A stretch of DNA of 64,000 nt from Lucinisca nassula (GCA_963580285.1 OY757010.1:72630738-72694737), one strand, 5' to 3'; positions 39,301 through 41,248 are shown, counted from the first letter of the stretch. Notes: generated by a model not told the origin, from the letters alone. Numbers and translations: made by a program.

Positions 39301-40020
39301 AGCACGAGTTTCTTTAACAGATTGTTTTCCTTCCCGAGGTTTATAAACCCATATTTCAAATAGAAGTTTATTTATATATTACGTGCACTTCCATAGACTT
39401 TTAGGACAGTTTGGATCTTTAATTTTAGATCTGAATTTCAGTACAGTTGACTGTTTACTGCTCATGTTGGTTCAATCAGTGTAGTGTTACAGAAACTGGC
39501 TGGAAGAAAAACTGGATGGGTGCCCTTCTACATTTTGAATAAAAATAGAAGAAACAAGGTGTGTCGGTAATAAAACAACTAAAATTAAAGAAAGCAAAGC
39601 ATACTTCCTATTCAATGGTCATGTCCATGTTTTCTTTGTTTCAACGTTGCATCCAACTCAAGCGTCATACATTCTGAATGTGTGTTGAATACCTTTCCAG
39701 TTCCCAGTTGTCATATCAATGATGTCATGAATAATGTCGACATGACTTAAACTTTCCCATGGTTGAATATAACGATTTCACTGCAAAAGCGGTATCTTGT
39801 ACAAAAAGTATTTCCAGCTAAAGAGATTTATTTCCCCGGCAAAGAGGAAATATTTCTTCTTAGCAAAAAGGAAAATATCAAGATTATGTCTGGTAGAAAT
39901 CATAATACTTCTCTGTTATGCATGTAATATTCAGTTTTATTCCATTTGCAGAAAGATGAGACTCTAGAGGCAGCAGCTGATATTTTACGGAAGTGGAAAG
40001 CAGAACTTGACAGTCATTAA
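4023..40020 (+). CDS. KYAT3: Kynurenine aminotransferase / cysteine-S-conjugate beta-lyase, KYAT3-like; 11 coding exons, 5' end missing
   Basis: A fold-type I, PLP-dependent aminotransferase. The family transaminates kynurenine to kynurenic acid with a 2-oxo acid and also cleaves cysteine S-conjugates. The joined exons (4023-4074, 8123-8221, 12500-12649, 15069-15155, 17206-17328, 19023-19143, 26820-26986, 30936-31125, 37043-37116, 38428-38514, 39952-40020) keep one frame over 1219 nt, about 405 residues plus TAA; family members have about 420-450. Visible landmarks in order: [52 protein letters not shown] with the PLP Schiff-base lysine, EGGYF, KLSAIP and VRFCFIK with the substrate-carboxylate arginine. 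All active-site residues are present and every intron is GT-AG, so it looks functional. KYAT3 is preferred over KYAT1 from the C-terminal [10 protein letters not shown]...KLSAIP...[10 protein letters not shown] stretch; a mollusc pre-duplication KYAT is possible. The initiator exon was not identified, so localisation cannot be judged. Confidence 0.93.
4183..4729. mobile_element. MITE-G with perfect 20-bp TIRs
   Basis: Terminal inverted repeats ttaaaggtgcattattgagc (4183-4202) and its exact complement (4710-4729). Interior 507 bp has no convincing coding frame. Possible TA or TTAA target duplication within the TIR ends. Confidence 0.85.
4922..5196 (+). mobile_element. SINE-A copy (tRNA-derived)
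   Basis: The head folds as a tRNA: A box tagctcagtgggatg, B box gcttcgatacc, anticodon stem ctga/tcag with a ctggtga loop (GGT, Thr-like). Then a unique body, tail domain (aaatagtgttgac) and caaacaaac. Internal deletion of about 30 bp versus the 6925 copy. Confidence 0.88.
5218..5485 (-). mobile_element. FB1 copy 2
   Basis: Core hairpin 5324-5390 in flanks typical of FB1 (gtgaacaaatccgcgaaatg ... ccattttggagatgtgaaaa), here in opposite orientation to copy 1. Confidence 0.85.
5496..5680. mobile_element. MITE-C copy, left end missing
   Basis: From ggcaaactgcgcagg to caaaatgggttt; the left terminal piece is replaced by the end of FB1. Confidence 0.7.
5679..5895. mobile_element. MITE-C copy
   Basis: Starts ttaacccatttagtaccaga and ends aatacaaaatggttta. 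It sits head-to-tail with the preceding copy and shares the phrase aatttctaaagtcaactcaa with it, suggesting a local duplication. Confidence 0.78.
5918..6150. mobile_element. MITE-C2 copy
   Basis: C2 variant: cccattgcatgtgggaaacc, central palindrome gcacagatcagatgcc, then tatgacaaatggacttgtcc. The right end is decayed. Confidence 0.7.
6425..6917 (-). mobile_element. FB1 copy 3, split by MITE-B
   Basis: Core at 6543-6599 (decayed palindrome). The right flank stops at 6647 and resumes at 6861 (agtagtcattgtagagatac ... tatgtcacatgggtgt), so the MITE-B at 6648-6860 inserted into it. Confidence 0.8.
6648..6860. mobile_element. MITE-B copy nested in FB1
   Basis: Termini ttaacccttgtcctgctgag and caagggttaa; centre gatggcttctgaagaagcca. 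Flanked on both sides by FB1 sequence. Confidence 0.85.
6925..7223 (+). mobile_element. SINE-A copy, near full length
   Basis: tRNA-like head gccggcctcggtagctctgt ... ggttcgatacctgccggggt, body cattctttcgtggagattga, aagcttgcccaggaaaagtg, tail domain and caaacaaacag. The best reference copy in the window. Confidence 0.9.
7410..7575. mobile_element. MITE-E copy
   Basis: Central palindrome remnant (actgcagacccaggaggagc ... cagggtctttactgtttgc) followed by the family's right half, ccttttggactccttgctgg, and aggagtattaaagaaagtcc. Confidence 0.75.
7747..7953 (+). mobile_element. SINE-A copy with internal deletion
   Basis: Head gccggccttggtagctgagt, B box region degraded, tail domain gaaatagtgttgactgggct and aaacaaac. 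The middle (aagaatgtgcac ... cccaggaaa) is missing. Confidence 0.85.
8123..8221 (+). CDS. KYAT3: KYAT coding exon b
   Basis: Acceptor acatttcag, donor gtaagt; 33 codons in phase 0. Starts [11 protein letters not shown] and ends HHQYTRSY, the conserved N-terminal substrate-channel segment (family QYTRGFGHP continues in the next exon). Confidence 0.93.
8225..8515. other. Intron 2 segment, mostly unassigned
   Basis: The stretch gagccactgagggttactat (8439) recurs near 46677, so part of it is repeated. Nothing else recognised. Confidence 0.4.
8520..8600. mobile_element. FB1-type core hairpin
   Basis: Palindrome 8526-8590: gtatgttgtggtactcatta pairs with taatgagtacacacaacata. One of the 'tgttgtgg' subtype cores that differ from other FB1 copies in both arms. 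Confidence 0.8.
8747..9064 (-). mobile_element. SINE-B copy with 13-bp target duplication
   Basis: Flanked by aagaaatgaatgt at 8747-8759 and again at 9052-9064. Body has the tail domain, cctggacaggctgagatcc and the head cttcaagccccgatgggtgg. Confidence 0.92.
9175..9330. mobile_element. Foldback MITE-H
   Basis: Inverted repeat cacctttgggtctgttcaaa / ttttgaacagtcccaaaggt around 9179-9240, followed by ttaggtggtcttaat. Related copies near 48180-48310 and 57770-58190. Confidence 0.7.
9558..9945 (+). mobile_element. SINE-B, composite of two heads
   Basis: A truncated head at 9562-9647 (cacccatcggggcttggaga) is followed directly by a second complete copy from 9648 (cgccaatcggggcttgaaga) to the tail at 9945. 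Either one SINE inserted into another or a partial duplication. Confidence 0.85.
9996..10066 (+). mobile_element. SINE-B 3' fragment
   Basis: Repeats the tail region catctccaaaatgaccta ... gacgttaaaccgc with caaacaaacaaaaac. Confidence 0.8.
10067..10288 (+). mobile_element. SINE-B copy, left part, split by H1
   Basis: Contains ctggtaaactgcttagaagg, an unrelated stretch at about 10095-10190, then aagtctgcccaggcaaagtg and gctagagatgtcatt. The SINE resumes at 11281 with tttcatctcagtgtcgggta, so H1 interrupts it. Confidence 0.8.
10289..11280 (+). mobile_element. Helitron-like non-autonomous element H1
   Basis: 5' end agctcacctgagccgaaggc forms a hairpin ending gtgagct. A tg microsatellite and about three 150-bp tandem units follow (ccatatatattctt at 10734, 10881, 11032). 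The 3' arm has tcaggtgagc (complement of the 5' gctcacctga), the hairpin aggaccaatggtcct, then ctctgg followed by T. Interrupts a SINE-B without loss of target sequence. No protein gene. The 17-base G run at 11092-11108 is internal. Confidence 0.82.
11281..11335 (+). mobile_element. SINE-B copy, right part after H1
   Basis: Continues the copy interrupted at 10288: tttcatctcagtgtcgggta then caagtcccacaaattgg; the tail is truncated by the next SINE-A. Confidence 0.75.
11341..11651 (-). mobile_element. SINE-A copy
   Basis: Minus-strand full-length copy: tail domain (aggagtttaatggcccagtc on +), cctggcaggcttatacgtaa, and the tRNA-like head read in reverse (gactgagctactgaggccgg). Confidence 0.9.
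11668..11945 (+). mobile_element. FB1 copy
   Basis: Left flank gattacacacccatgtgaca, decayed core near 11775-11840, right flank gtggggtctagaggggtgtt and gcagacttgttgacatgatg. Confidence 0.82.
12027..12336 (+). mobile_element. SINE-B copy, full length
   Basis: Head cgcccccgcccatcggggct, middle cctgcccaggcaaaacggtg, ggtttcagtgggcgacaggg, tail domain and caaacagacaaac. Confidence 0.9.
12350..12420 (-). mobile_element. SINE-A 3' fragment
   Basis: Tail domain only: cggcgtttaatagcccattc and aacactgttgaggtc, directly abutting the SINE-B tail. Confidence 0.6.
12500..12649 (+). CDS. KYAT3: KYAT coding exon c
   Basis: Acceptor ccatttcag, donor gtatgt; 50 codons in phase 0. Begins [13 protein letters not shown] and contains [18 protein letters not shown], the glycine-containing cofactor-phosphate region of the family. 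Its donor sequence is duplicated 104 bp downstream by an insertion (see 12647-12769). Confidence 0.95.
12647..12769. mobile_element. Short foldback insertion duplicating the exon c splice donor
   Basis: The 19-bp gaggtatgtatacttggtc occurs at 12647-12665, spanning the exon c 5' splice site, and identically at 12751-12769. Between them lie two perfect hairpins: gagcaggacatttgtcctgc (plus tc) and aaattttaaaatgccaac / ggttggcattttaaaattt. This reads as an approximately 85-bp element with a 19-bp target duplication. Confidence 0.78.
12770..13790. other. Intron 3 segment without recognised feature
   Basis: About 1 kb not seen elsewhere in the window, with a small partial echo of the preceding hairpin at about 12808-12838 (atgagcatgaaaattgtcct). 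Short open frames on both strands carry no recognised motif. Confidence 0.5.
13800..14400 (+). repeat. H3-type tandem array fragment split by a SINE-like element
   Basis: gtacgtgatcctgtatcctc, ttgatggatatggttcat and ggtatgatgatagat match the left part of H3 (28670 onward). Matching resumes at 14267 with acagacttagaaat. The 5' hairpin and 3' end of the parent element are not seen. Confidence 0.7.
13959..14260 (-). mobile_element. SINE-like insertion with 17-base C run
   Basis: Begins with a tail-type domain (tttgagtttaacaacacgtc ... gggtcattttgtg on +) shared with the other SINE families, has a purine-rich middle, and ends at a C tract (14241-14257). The head is not tRNA-like to my eye. Confidence 0.55.
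14422..14605. mobile_element. MITE-E copy, centre partly deleted
   Basis: cataatgatcctaagtattg, gcaaacagtgcagacccaga, then caccttttggactcattaga and aggagagttacagcaagtcc. Confidence 0.75.
14760..14885 (-). mobile_element. SINE-A fragment
   Basis: Middle part only: gtttacctatccacacttct, cctgggcaggcttatacgta and aactgcccttcttgaatcag. Confidence 0.75.
14888..15030. mobile_element. MITE-I partial copy
   Basis: aagctgctcacaattttttg, ccataataaatgacc and gttttgaacaactgg match the right half of the element at 34504-34750. Confidence 0.7.
15069..15155 (+). CDS. KYAT3: KYAT coding exon d
   Basis: Acceptor aactgcag, donor gtaagt; 29 codons in phase 0. Contains [18 protein letters not shown], with the aromatic FDCYEP motif next to the PLP ring, and ends VFVPLRP. 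Confidence 0.95.
15185..15397 (-). mobile_element. FB1 copy, truncated by transposon insertion
   Basis: Core hairpin 15277-15344, flanks gtgaaatgtacacccatgta and gaaaaatatagcatattttc. Stops just before the DDxD transposon. Confidence 0.82.
15410..16878 (+). mobile_element. Complete Tc1/mariner-superfamily transposon with perfect TIRs
   Basis: A 1,469-bp element with identical 31-bp terminal inverted repeats starting cagggtgtccaaaaagtaag, at 15410-15440 and 16848-16878, flanked by TA on both sides (15408-15409, 16879-16880) as expected for the superfamily. It encodes one intact transposase (15598-16680). Intact ORF, perfect TIRs and clean TA duplication imply a young insertion. Confidence 0.96.
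15598..16680 (+). CDS. Transposase, DDxD type with N-terminal HTH (360 aa)
   Basis: Excises and inserts the surrounding transposon through a DDE/D-type RNase H-like domain. Residues 1-60 form a helix-turn-helix of the DUF4817 kind ([13 protein letters not shown] ... FEETGSV), followed by GRPKTSR and a second HTH region ([20 protein letters not shown]). Catalytic motifs: VWFSDESHF (first D), [12 protein letters not shown] (second D), [16 protein letters not shown] (third D). I count 47 residues between the second and third Asp, against 34 in classical mariner and, as I recall, about 41 in the arthropod relatives this most resembles; the extra residues lie around [13 protein letters not shown] at 15598 is the first in the frame and TAA lies 198 bp before the element end. 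No frameshift. Confidence 0.94.
   Translation: MARLTLAQRIFIVKNFYETKSATDVQRKFKYSFNGDTLSRLNIYKTIRKFEETGSVKDAQKSGRPKTSRSDENVSTLQELMQDSPENSIRRTSSETGIPKSSVHNIIRKDLELYPYKIQIMQSLNITDQVERLSFCNWASDVIDTYADAFNDVWFSDESHFLLSGHVCKQNMRFWANEQPHQIAERPLHSDKITVWCAMSSRGIIGPYVFSDTVNSDRYMSLLNNKFLPELRKRSTDINSEWFMQDGATPHTANKVLDMLHDTFDERVISRRYPKVKQCGVTWPAHSPDLNPCDFFLWGYLKSVVYKPRPTDTAMLLKQIRREVKKISVGTCARVIENFKQRVREGKRRKGRHLENVINY
16881..17205. other. Intron 4 segment, nothing recognised
   Basis: Follows the transposon's right TA. The frame open from 17101 into exon e has no acceptor at its start and no family match, so it is treated as intron. Confidence 0.5.
17206..17328 (+). CDS. KYAT3: KYAT coding exon e
   Basis: Acceptor tacttcag, donor gtaaca; 41 codons in phase 0. 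Contains [13 protein letters not shown] and [13 protein letters not shown], whose Asn contacts the PLP 3'-oxygen in this family. The open frame continues upstream to 17101, but that part matches nothing in the family and follows no acceptor, so the exon is started at the splice site. Confidence 0.94.
17538..17811 (+). mobile_element. SINE-A copy, 5' truncated
   Basis: Starts inside the tRNA-like head (ctggtgatcaggaggatgcg), then body, cctgcccaggaaaagtgtgg, tail domain and acaaacaaa. Confidence 0.87.
17965..18190 (+). mobile_element. SINE-C copy (tRNA-derived)
   Basis: Head gggcctccgtggcctagtgg with a B box gggttcgagcc, i.e. a tRNA-like promoter; body gacgccaaggtctgcaacgg, tttctccgggtactccg, gatatgagtgaaataatc, ending aaaactaaaaccaaaagg. 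Confidence 0.88.
18275..18490 (-). mobile_element. FB1 copy
   Basis: Shortened hairpin 18356-18405 between flanks atgtaaaccctcactttatt and ccattttggagctttgaaag. The next SINE-B cuts its end. Confidence 0.82.
18495..18779 (-). mobile_element. SINE-B copy
   Basis: tttgtttgatttcagggtta, tail domain, ttgttcctgaaaggcttaga, head tttcttcaagcccc. Confidence 0.88.
18780..19011. mobile_element. MITE-C2 copy
   Basis: taacccattgtatgcaggga ... aatacaatgggtta ends; perfect centre gccgcagaatgcggc within cagatcagac...gtctgatcggg. Lies 12 bp before exon f, so it covers the usual branch-point zone. Confidence 0.85.
19023..19143 (+). CDS. KYAT3: KYAT coding exon f
   Basis: Acceptor ttcttcag, donor gtaaga; 40 codons plus one base. 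Contains [20 protein letters not shown] and [10 protein letters not shown]; the Asp of SDEVYE pairs with the PLP pyridine nitrogen in the family. Confidence 0.96.
19160..19565 (-). mobile_element. FB1 end fragment split by SINE-B
   Basis: The FB1 flank ttcatcagaaaattaac ... gagatatgaaag (19165-19211) resumes after the SINE as atgaaagaatgcactatgtt ... cagtgatgtgttatcataat. atgaaag on both sides is the likely target duplication. Confidence 0.75.
19212..19515 (-). mobile_element. SINE-B copy
   Basis: tttgtttgtttgagatttta, tail domain, gcctgggcaggcttagaccc and head cttcaaaccccgatgg, inserted into FB1. Confidence 0.88.
19610..19870. repeat. Repeat K copy
   Basis: gaatcttaacactcgtggtc and tttcatatgaaatttcat resemble segments at 43340-43450 and 45490-45560. 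No termini defined. Confidence 0.5.
19910..20130. mobile_element. MITE-E copy
   Basis: taccataatgatcctaagta, centre actgctcctgaaggagcagt in the shared palindrome, then cactttttggactcattgct and caaggtgtccgaatttttag. Confidence 0.85.
20395..21974 (+). mobile_element. Helitron-like non-autonomous element H2
   Basis: 5' end atagccccgctttgaaaaag forms a hairpin with gtggggctat. About nine tandem units of 160-180 bp follow (gtgcagagcg at 20550, 20730, 20892, 21052 and on), with a ctgt microsatellite at 21092-21122. The 3' arm carries aagcggggctat, the exact complement of the first 12 bases, then the hairpin gtcagatcctctgac, then agctctag followed by T. No protein coding; long minus frames here arise from repeat periodicity. 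Confidence 0.88.
22553..22803 (+). mobile_element. SINE-A copy, 5' truncated
   Basis: Starts ggtttgatacctgctggggt (B box) and runs to the tail domain and atacaaacaaacaaaa. Interrupts the outer array. Confidence 0.87.
22887..24043. mobile_element. hAT-like non-autonomous element with 8-bp target duplication
   Basis: Ends cagtgttcccac (22886-22897) and gtggaaactctg (24033-24044) are imperfect inverted repeats of hAT type, flanked by ctggcgcc and gtggcgcc (7 of 8 identical). The outer array reads correctly across it (gatggccacctggcgccatc). The interior includes a ggggtgcaacgatatacc stretch at about 23135 and no transposase. Confidence 0.75.
24125..24385 (-). mobile_element. FB1 copy
   Basis: Core 24235-24302 with actgcc/ggcagt arms (a subtype paired in both arms), flanks atggaatgaaacccccccta and gtagctattttggagaaatg. 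Confidence 0.87.
24416..24693 (-). mobile_element. SINE-B copy with 13-bp target duplication
   Basis: caccctccatctg at 24416-24428 and 24681-24693 flank a minus SINE-B lacking about 45 bp of its 5' half (tactcgtctatttcttcaag junction). Confidence 0.93.
24797..26330 (+). mobile_element. Helitron-like non-autonomous element H6
   Basis: 5' hairpin atcccccggccgaataggtt ... gggggatat, a gtcc microsatellite (24840-24875), then about seven 150-165-bp units containing ggccataactccaataccct. The 3' arm has caggggat (complement of the 5' start), hairpin gccatctcttccgatggc and ends tttttgttg followed by T. Left flank ttaaccc and right flank tatatagcaggagtccattt are both MITE-C-like. Confidence 0.82.
26331..26512. 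mobile_element. MITE-C copy (minus), adjoining H6
   Basis: tatatagcaggagtccattt ... tacaaaatgggttaa with centre gccctgatcagacgcagtgt. Its left end is missing beside H6. Confidence 0.75.
26600..26765. mobile_element. FB1-type copy with 'tgttgtgg' core
   Basis: Core 26668-26733: catatgttgtgggtattcat pairs with atgagtacccacaacatac; gcagaaataagaaaaataat follows. Lies 55 bp before exon g. Confidence 0.82.
26820..26986 (+). CDS. KYAT3: KYAT coding exon g (PLP lysine)
   Basis: Acceptor ttatttcag, donor gtacca; two bases complete an Ala codon, then 55 codons. Contains [20 protein letters not shown] followed by WKLGWGIGP; the Lys of SAGKTFS is the PLP Schiff-base lysine. It follows the 7.7-kb intron 6, the largest in the gene. 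Confidence 0.97.
27000..27265 (+). mobile_element. FB1-related copy
   Basis: Left flank aacatgcctatacaaataca (second FB1 flank type, shared with 31250, 6300 and 61210), core 27095-27165 with atagattgtggg / cccacattctat, right flank accccagttttactata. Confidence 0.8.
27266..27784. other. Intron 7 segment without recognised feature
   Basis: AT-rich, includes a T tract at 27271-27286. No repeat match or exon seen. Confidence 0.5.
27785..28101 (-). mobile_element. SINE-B copy with 13-bp target duplication
   Basis: cttactgcaaaga at 27785-27797 and 28089-28101 flank the element; a small deletion in the tail domain (tcaacacagacgttgcttcc). Confidence 0.93.
28153..28323 (-). mobile_element. SINE-D copy with 13-bp target duplication
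   Basis: tatcacttagagt at 28153-28165 and 28311-28323. Body: gagtgagtgagtgagtttta (tail), tcatacggagacgggacctc, cggatcaatcctgcgatccc. The minus-strand head is tRNA-like. Confidence 0.93.
28382..28562 (+). repeat. Repeat R6 copy, left part, split by H3
   Basis: gaggtcacatctgagaatgt ... ggcggaatattgacattttt matches 170-330 and 56340-56515. R6 resumes at 30492 (gtaaaacgatcgtgaataaa). Confidence 0.8.
28563..30491 (+). mobile_element. Helitron-like non-autonomous element H3
   Basis: 5' hairpin tgcccccgcatcatatgatg ... ccgggggcata, a cgtacgta microsatellite (28614-28672), about five 165-180-bp units (gatggaattggttcat, aatacccccacccatgcc) then about seven units of roughly 120-130 bp (cttcacacaaatgttcctta). 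The 3' arm has gcgggggca, hairpin gtgtcgtctggacac, then atttctag followed by T. Inserted in R6; the sequence either side rejoins as in other R6 copies. Nearly every unit carries tcaaggtcaaggtca. Confidence 0.88.
30620..30780. mobile_element. Foldback MITE-F with long palindrome
   Basis: Arms attaatcaagtaatttcata and its complement at 30755-30774. The centre gccgaggccaatacggcaga type (ggcctcggccttcggcctcg) makes a near-complete palindrome of about 150 bp. Related copies at about 2305-2350 and 34097-34210. Confidence 0.82.
30936..31125 (+). CDS. KYAT3: KYAT coding exon h
   Basis: Acceptor tctttcag, donor gtaagt; 63 codons plus one base. Begins [14 protein letters not shown] and contains [19 protein letters not shown] and [14 protein letters not shown], typical of the family's small C-terminal domain. 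Confidence 0.95.
31160..31530 (+). mobile_element. FB1-related copy
   Basis: Second FB1 flank type (aacattacgaaaacacgcct), core 31353-31419 with aaccaccttgctgaggcggt, right flank cagttttactatataaacgt and ataggcgtgtttttgtgatg. Confidence 0.82.
31535..31870. mobile_element. FB1 fragments, two decayed cores
   Basis: tacgttgtgggtactcatta at about 31537 and agattgtgggtgctcattag at about 31695 are partial cores; the right flank aagtggggtttaaagtggtg ... caggtttgttgacatgatg is complete. Confidence 0.65.
31970..32180. mobile_element. MITE-E copy (minus)
   Basis: ttctcctaaaacgtaaacaa, ggaccctgatcagactgctc, ctgtttgcttaggcctgtct, cttaggatcattacggta. Confidence 0.8.
32285..32490. repeat. Repeat R7, copy 2
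   Basis: aagtgtgtatatagtataca ... tatcaatgacctggatcca matches 1940-2110. Confidence 0.65.
32490..32785. other. Intron 8 segment, nothing recognised
   Basis: AT-rich without repeat matches or exon signals. Confidence 0.45.
32788..32940 (+). mobile_element. SINE-D copy (tRNA-derived)
   Basis: Head agaagcctctgtggtgtagt (A box) and gcaggatcgagcccgggctt (B box), then tcggatgagtctttaaaccg and the tail cactcactcactcact. Complementary to the 28153 copy. Confidence 0.9.
32998..33264 (+). repeat. Repeat R8 copy 1, left part
   Basis: cctgatgctctgtctctggt, tgctccagcatttcagtggt and tctctgtggttgtttgattt match 46025-46225. Continues at 33605 after H4. Family unidentified. Confidence 0.75.
33265..33604 (+). 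mobile_element. Short Helitron-like element H4
   Basis: 5' atcccccacgagaatctttg with the hairpin partner gattcggggggcatat, a ctgt microsatellite (33312-33360), one core unit (gaaacttcacacacttattc), 3' cacaggggacattgg and tgacagctgttg followed by T. The R8 copy at 46025 shows the uninterrupted target. Confidence 0.8.
33605..34010 (+). repeat. Repeat R8 copy 1, right part
   Basis: gatgttgcactgatgagtta, gaccgttccaaggtggttc and tttctttccctttggtgtca match 46250-46620. Confidence 0.75.
34097..34210. mobile_element. Foldback MITE-F, short copy
   Basis: attaatcaagtaatttcggt and cccaattacttgattaatta arms, centre aactcggacctgtaactcgg as in 30720-30745. Confidence 0.75.
34310..34450. mobile_element. 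MITE-I partial copy
   Basis: gggtccagttgttcaaagct, gttagttaacctgtcattaa, then gattagcttttgcaatttca; right half missing. Confidence 0.6.
34504..34750. mobile_element. MITE-I, foldback with TIRs
   Basis: Ends ttggggcctgttgttcaaag and gttttgaacaactggcccca (one mismatch in the paired part). Internal hairpin gtgagcagcgtttgcgaatg ... gctgctcac. A 247-bp palindromic element; superfamily not determined. Confidence 0.82.
34858..34920 (-). mobile_element. SINE-C fragment
   Basis: gggagtacctggagaaaaac and acctgacctgtcattgcaga correspond to the complement of the SINE-C middle. Confidence 0.6.
35042..35310 (-). repeat. Repeat R8 copy (minus)
   Basis: cgtcaaagggaaagaaatac, gccaaagggacagttacttt and ggaacggtctgtgg are complements of the R8 right part. 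Confidence 0.72.
35315..36160 (+). mobile_element. Helitron-like non-autonomous element H5
   Basis: 5' tgcccccaccattcaaagaa with hairpin partner gaatggtgt, a cgttcgtt/tccgtc microsatellite (35383-35435), about four 150-160-bp units (aacttaaacacagtcaataa, ccaaggtcaaggtcat). The 3' arm reads ggaggggcatctctttctag followed by T. The 3' hairpin is weak. Confidence 0.75.
36290..36662. mobile_element. MITE-C2 copy split by a SINE-B 3' end
   Basis: MITE part ccattcttaccggagaaacc ... ggaagtccaccggcatataa stops near 36504 and resumes as cagtataaaatgggtta (36646-36662). Confidence 0.78.
36505..36645 (+). mobile_element. SINE-B 3' half
   Basis: ttggtttcattgggcggcag, tcatctcgatgtcgggtaaa, tail domain gtgttgacagggatgttaaa and aattcaatcaatc. 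Confidence 0.8.
36786..36834. repeat. 49-bp hairpin
   Basis: ccagcaaag-ctatggcgagac and its complement gtctcgccatag-ctttgctgg with a short loop. The surrounding sequence (cttgaggtagcttttacagg; tgcaattactcttgcatcta) recurs in inverted form near 41205-41250. Confidence 0.75.
37043..37116 (+). CDS. KYAT3: KYAT coding exon i
   Basis: Acceptor tttattgtag, donor gtaagt; two bases complete a Lys codon, then 24 codons including [14 protein letters not shown], the segment that most favours KYAT3. Preceded by a hairpin at 36786-36834. Confidence 0.93.
37280..37880 (+). repeat. Local duplication, first copy (split by SINE-B)
   Basis: gtcgcatttgaagagt and ttatttcactgcaataacat ... gcaaatgataatgcatgaaa recur at 38150-38395 in the same order. 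Confidence 0.75.
37347..37674 (+). mobile_element. SINE-B copy with 11-bp target duplication
   Basis: tctgtcacaat at 37347-37357 and 37664-37674. Full-length body starting gcccccgcccatcggggctt and ending in a (aaatc)n tail. Confidence 0.92.
38120..38395 (+). repeat. Local duplication, second copy
   Basis: gtcgcatttgaagagtatat ... gcaaatgttaatgcatgaaa. Its outer parts are also mutually inverted (catggttatttcactgca; tgcatgaaaaaccatg), so each copy is a loose foldback. It ends about 30 bp before exon j. Confidence 0.72.
38428..38514 (+). CDS. KYAT3: KYAT coding exon j
   Basis: Acceptor attcttgcag, donor gtaata; 29 codons. [10 protein letters not shown] then [10 protein letters not shown]; the Arg of VRFCF binds the substrate carboxylate in the family. 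Confidence 0.95.
38650..38860. mobile_element. MITE with shared central palindrome
   Basis: Centre gcaaacaatgtagacctgga ... tctggttctacactgtgtgc (38736-38831) with an additional inner inverted repeat. Termini not clear. Confidence 0.6.
38880..39950. repeat. Diverged duplication flanking a foldback hairpin
   Basis: tcatacattctgaacgttgt (38993) and tcatacattctgaatgtgtg (39666), and tctaaatataacgattgca against ttgaatataacgatttca, indicate two diverged copies. Between them at 39229-39366 is a foldback: ctatttgaaatatgggattt and its complement, with inner arms aaaacaatc / gattgtttt. Confidence 0.68.
39952..40020 (+). CDS. KYAT3: KYAT terminal coding exon with stop
   Basis: Acceptor ccatttgcag; 22 codons [20 protein letters not shown] plus SH, then TAA at 40018-40020. 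An FB1 foldback starts about 10 bp after the stop, so the 3' UTR probably contains it. No clear AATAAA is seen just downstream, and the transcript end is not defined. Confidence 0.94.
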   Translation, partial: KDETLEAAADILRKWKAELDSH

Positions 40021-40029
40021 GTCAACAAG

Positions 40030-40245
40030 TCCTGGAAATGAACACACCTCTAAACCCCACTTTATACAGAGAAAAGTGGGGTTTATGTGGGTATTCACTT
40101 CTTTACCTTATGTTTGCTCAAAAAAGATTTGTGGATACTCGTTAGAACTGCCTCATTGAGATATTTCTAACAGCACTCACAACCTATATTCAGACTAAAT
40201 TTAAGAAAAATAACAAAGATTTTTATCCGAAAAATGTTAGTTCTA
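40030..40245 (-). mobile_element. FB1 copy in the KYAT 3' UTR region
   Basis: tggaaatgaacacacctcta ... gtggggtttatgtgggtatt, then a decayed core 40125-40185 and atgttagttctagagatgag. Starts about 10 bp after the stop codon. Confidence 0.78.
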
Positions 40246-40251
40246 GAGATG

Positions 40252-40425
40252 AGAACTGCTGTGGTTCGAGCCTGGCTCGAGATACATGTGAGACGCCAAG
40301 TTCTGCAATGGAAGGTTAGGTGGTTTTTCTCCGGGTATTCCCGTTTTCGCCCAACTCTGATTAACTATCAACTTGATATGAGTGAAATATTCTTGAAAGG
40401 GCTGTAAAACCAAAACCAAAAAAAA
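40252..40425 (+). mobile_element. SINE-C copy, 5' truncated
   Basis: gtggttcgagcctggctcga (B box) through ttttctccgggtattcccg to gggctgtaaaaccaaaacc. Confidence 0.85.
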
Positions 40426-40604
40426 ATTCTGACAGAGTAACATGATTGTGTTGATATGGAAAATGTATGTTGTGGGTACTCGGGTACTTTGAATTGCCAC
40501 ACTGAAGCAATGCCTAGGAGTGTCTGTCGTATAGATCACAACCTCTTAATAACATCATAACATGGTTCAAATATTTTTGAGGGGTTTGGGTAATGGCCCT
40601 TTCA

Positions 40605-40795
40605 AGATCATTTCACTTATATCTAGCTGGTTGTTAATCAGAGGTGGGCAAAATCCGGAGAAAAACCACCTGACCTTCTGTTGCAGAATTTTGCGTCACA
40701 CATCTGACCCAAGCCAGGATCTATCCACAGCAGTGAGAGACCTAATGATTAAGAGTCAGTGCTCTTTTCCATTAGGCCATGCCATGGAGACCTGT
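40605..40795 (-). mobile_element. SINE-C copy
   Basis: ccggagaaaaaccacctgac, cttctgttgcagaattttgc, then the head read in reverse, gtgctcttttccattaggcc atg. Confidence 0.8.
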
Positions 40796-40849
40796 AAACT
40801 TGGTTCAATATAAGACGGTTTCTGATGAAACATGGTTGAAAGATGGGCT

Positions 40850-40920
40850 CCAAAAAATGTATAGATTATACAGAAAGATGACCATAAATGGTCATTTTTC
40901 TGTATAATCTATACATATTT
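40850..40920. repeat. Perfect hairpin, about 58 bp
   Basis: atgtatagattatacagaaa / tttctgtataatctatacat with tgaccataaatggtca in the centre. A diverged relative lies at about 54706-54770. Confidence 0.85.
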
Positions 40921-41099
40921 GTTTGGATAGTTATAACATGCTTTTTGTCTGCTATGAACCCCAACAATAGTGGCAGAAAAAGGCTGTGGTGCACTTGTAA
41001 GATTTGGGTTTGAATTGGGTTATCATTAGGTACTCCTTTATCTGTTAAGCTGATATTTTCTTGTGAAATGCAATTGACACCAGTTCATGTTGCTGAACA

Positions 41100-41245
41100 T
41101 GGGAACAAAATGAACCAGCCCATGAGAAAAAGCTCTTAGCGTTCTTGGATTTATGTTCTTCAATTACGTGTTTACAGCCAATTCACTAATAGTGCTAGAT
41201 GCAAGACTACTTGCATGAAAGTTACTTCAAGGTCTCCTGTAACAT
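41100..41245. repeat. Repeat J copy
   Basis: gtgctagatgcaagactact ... cttcaaggtctcctgtaac is the approximate complement of 36870-36935. Confidence 0.55.
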
Positions 41246-41248
41246 GTC

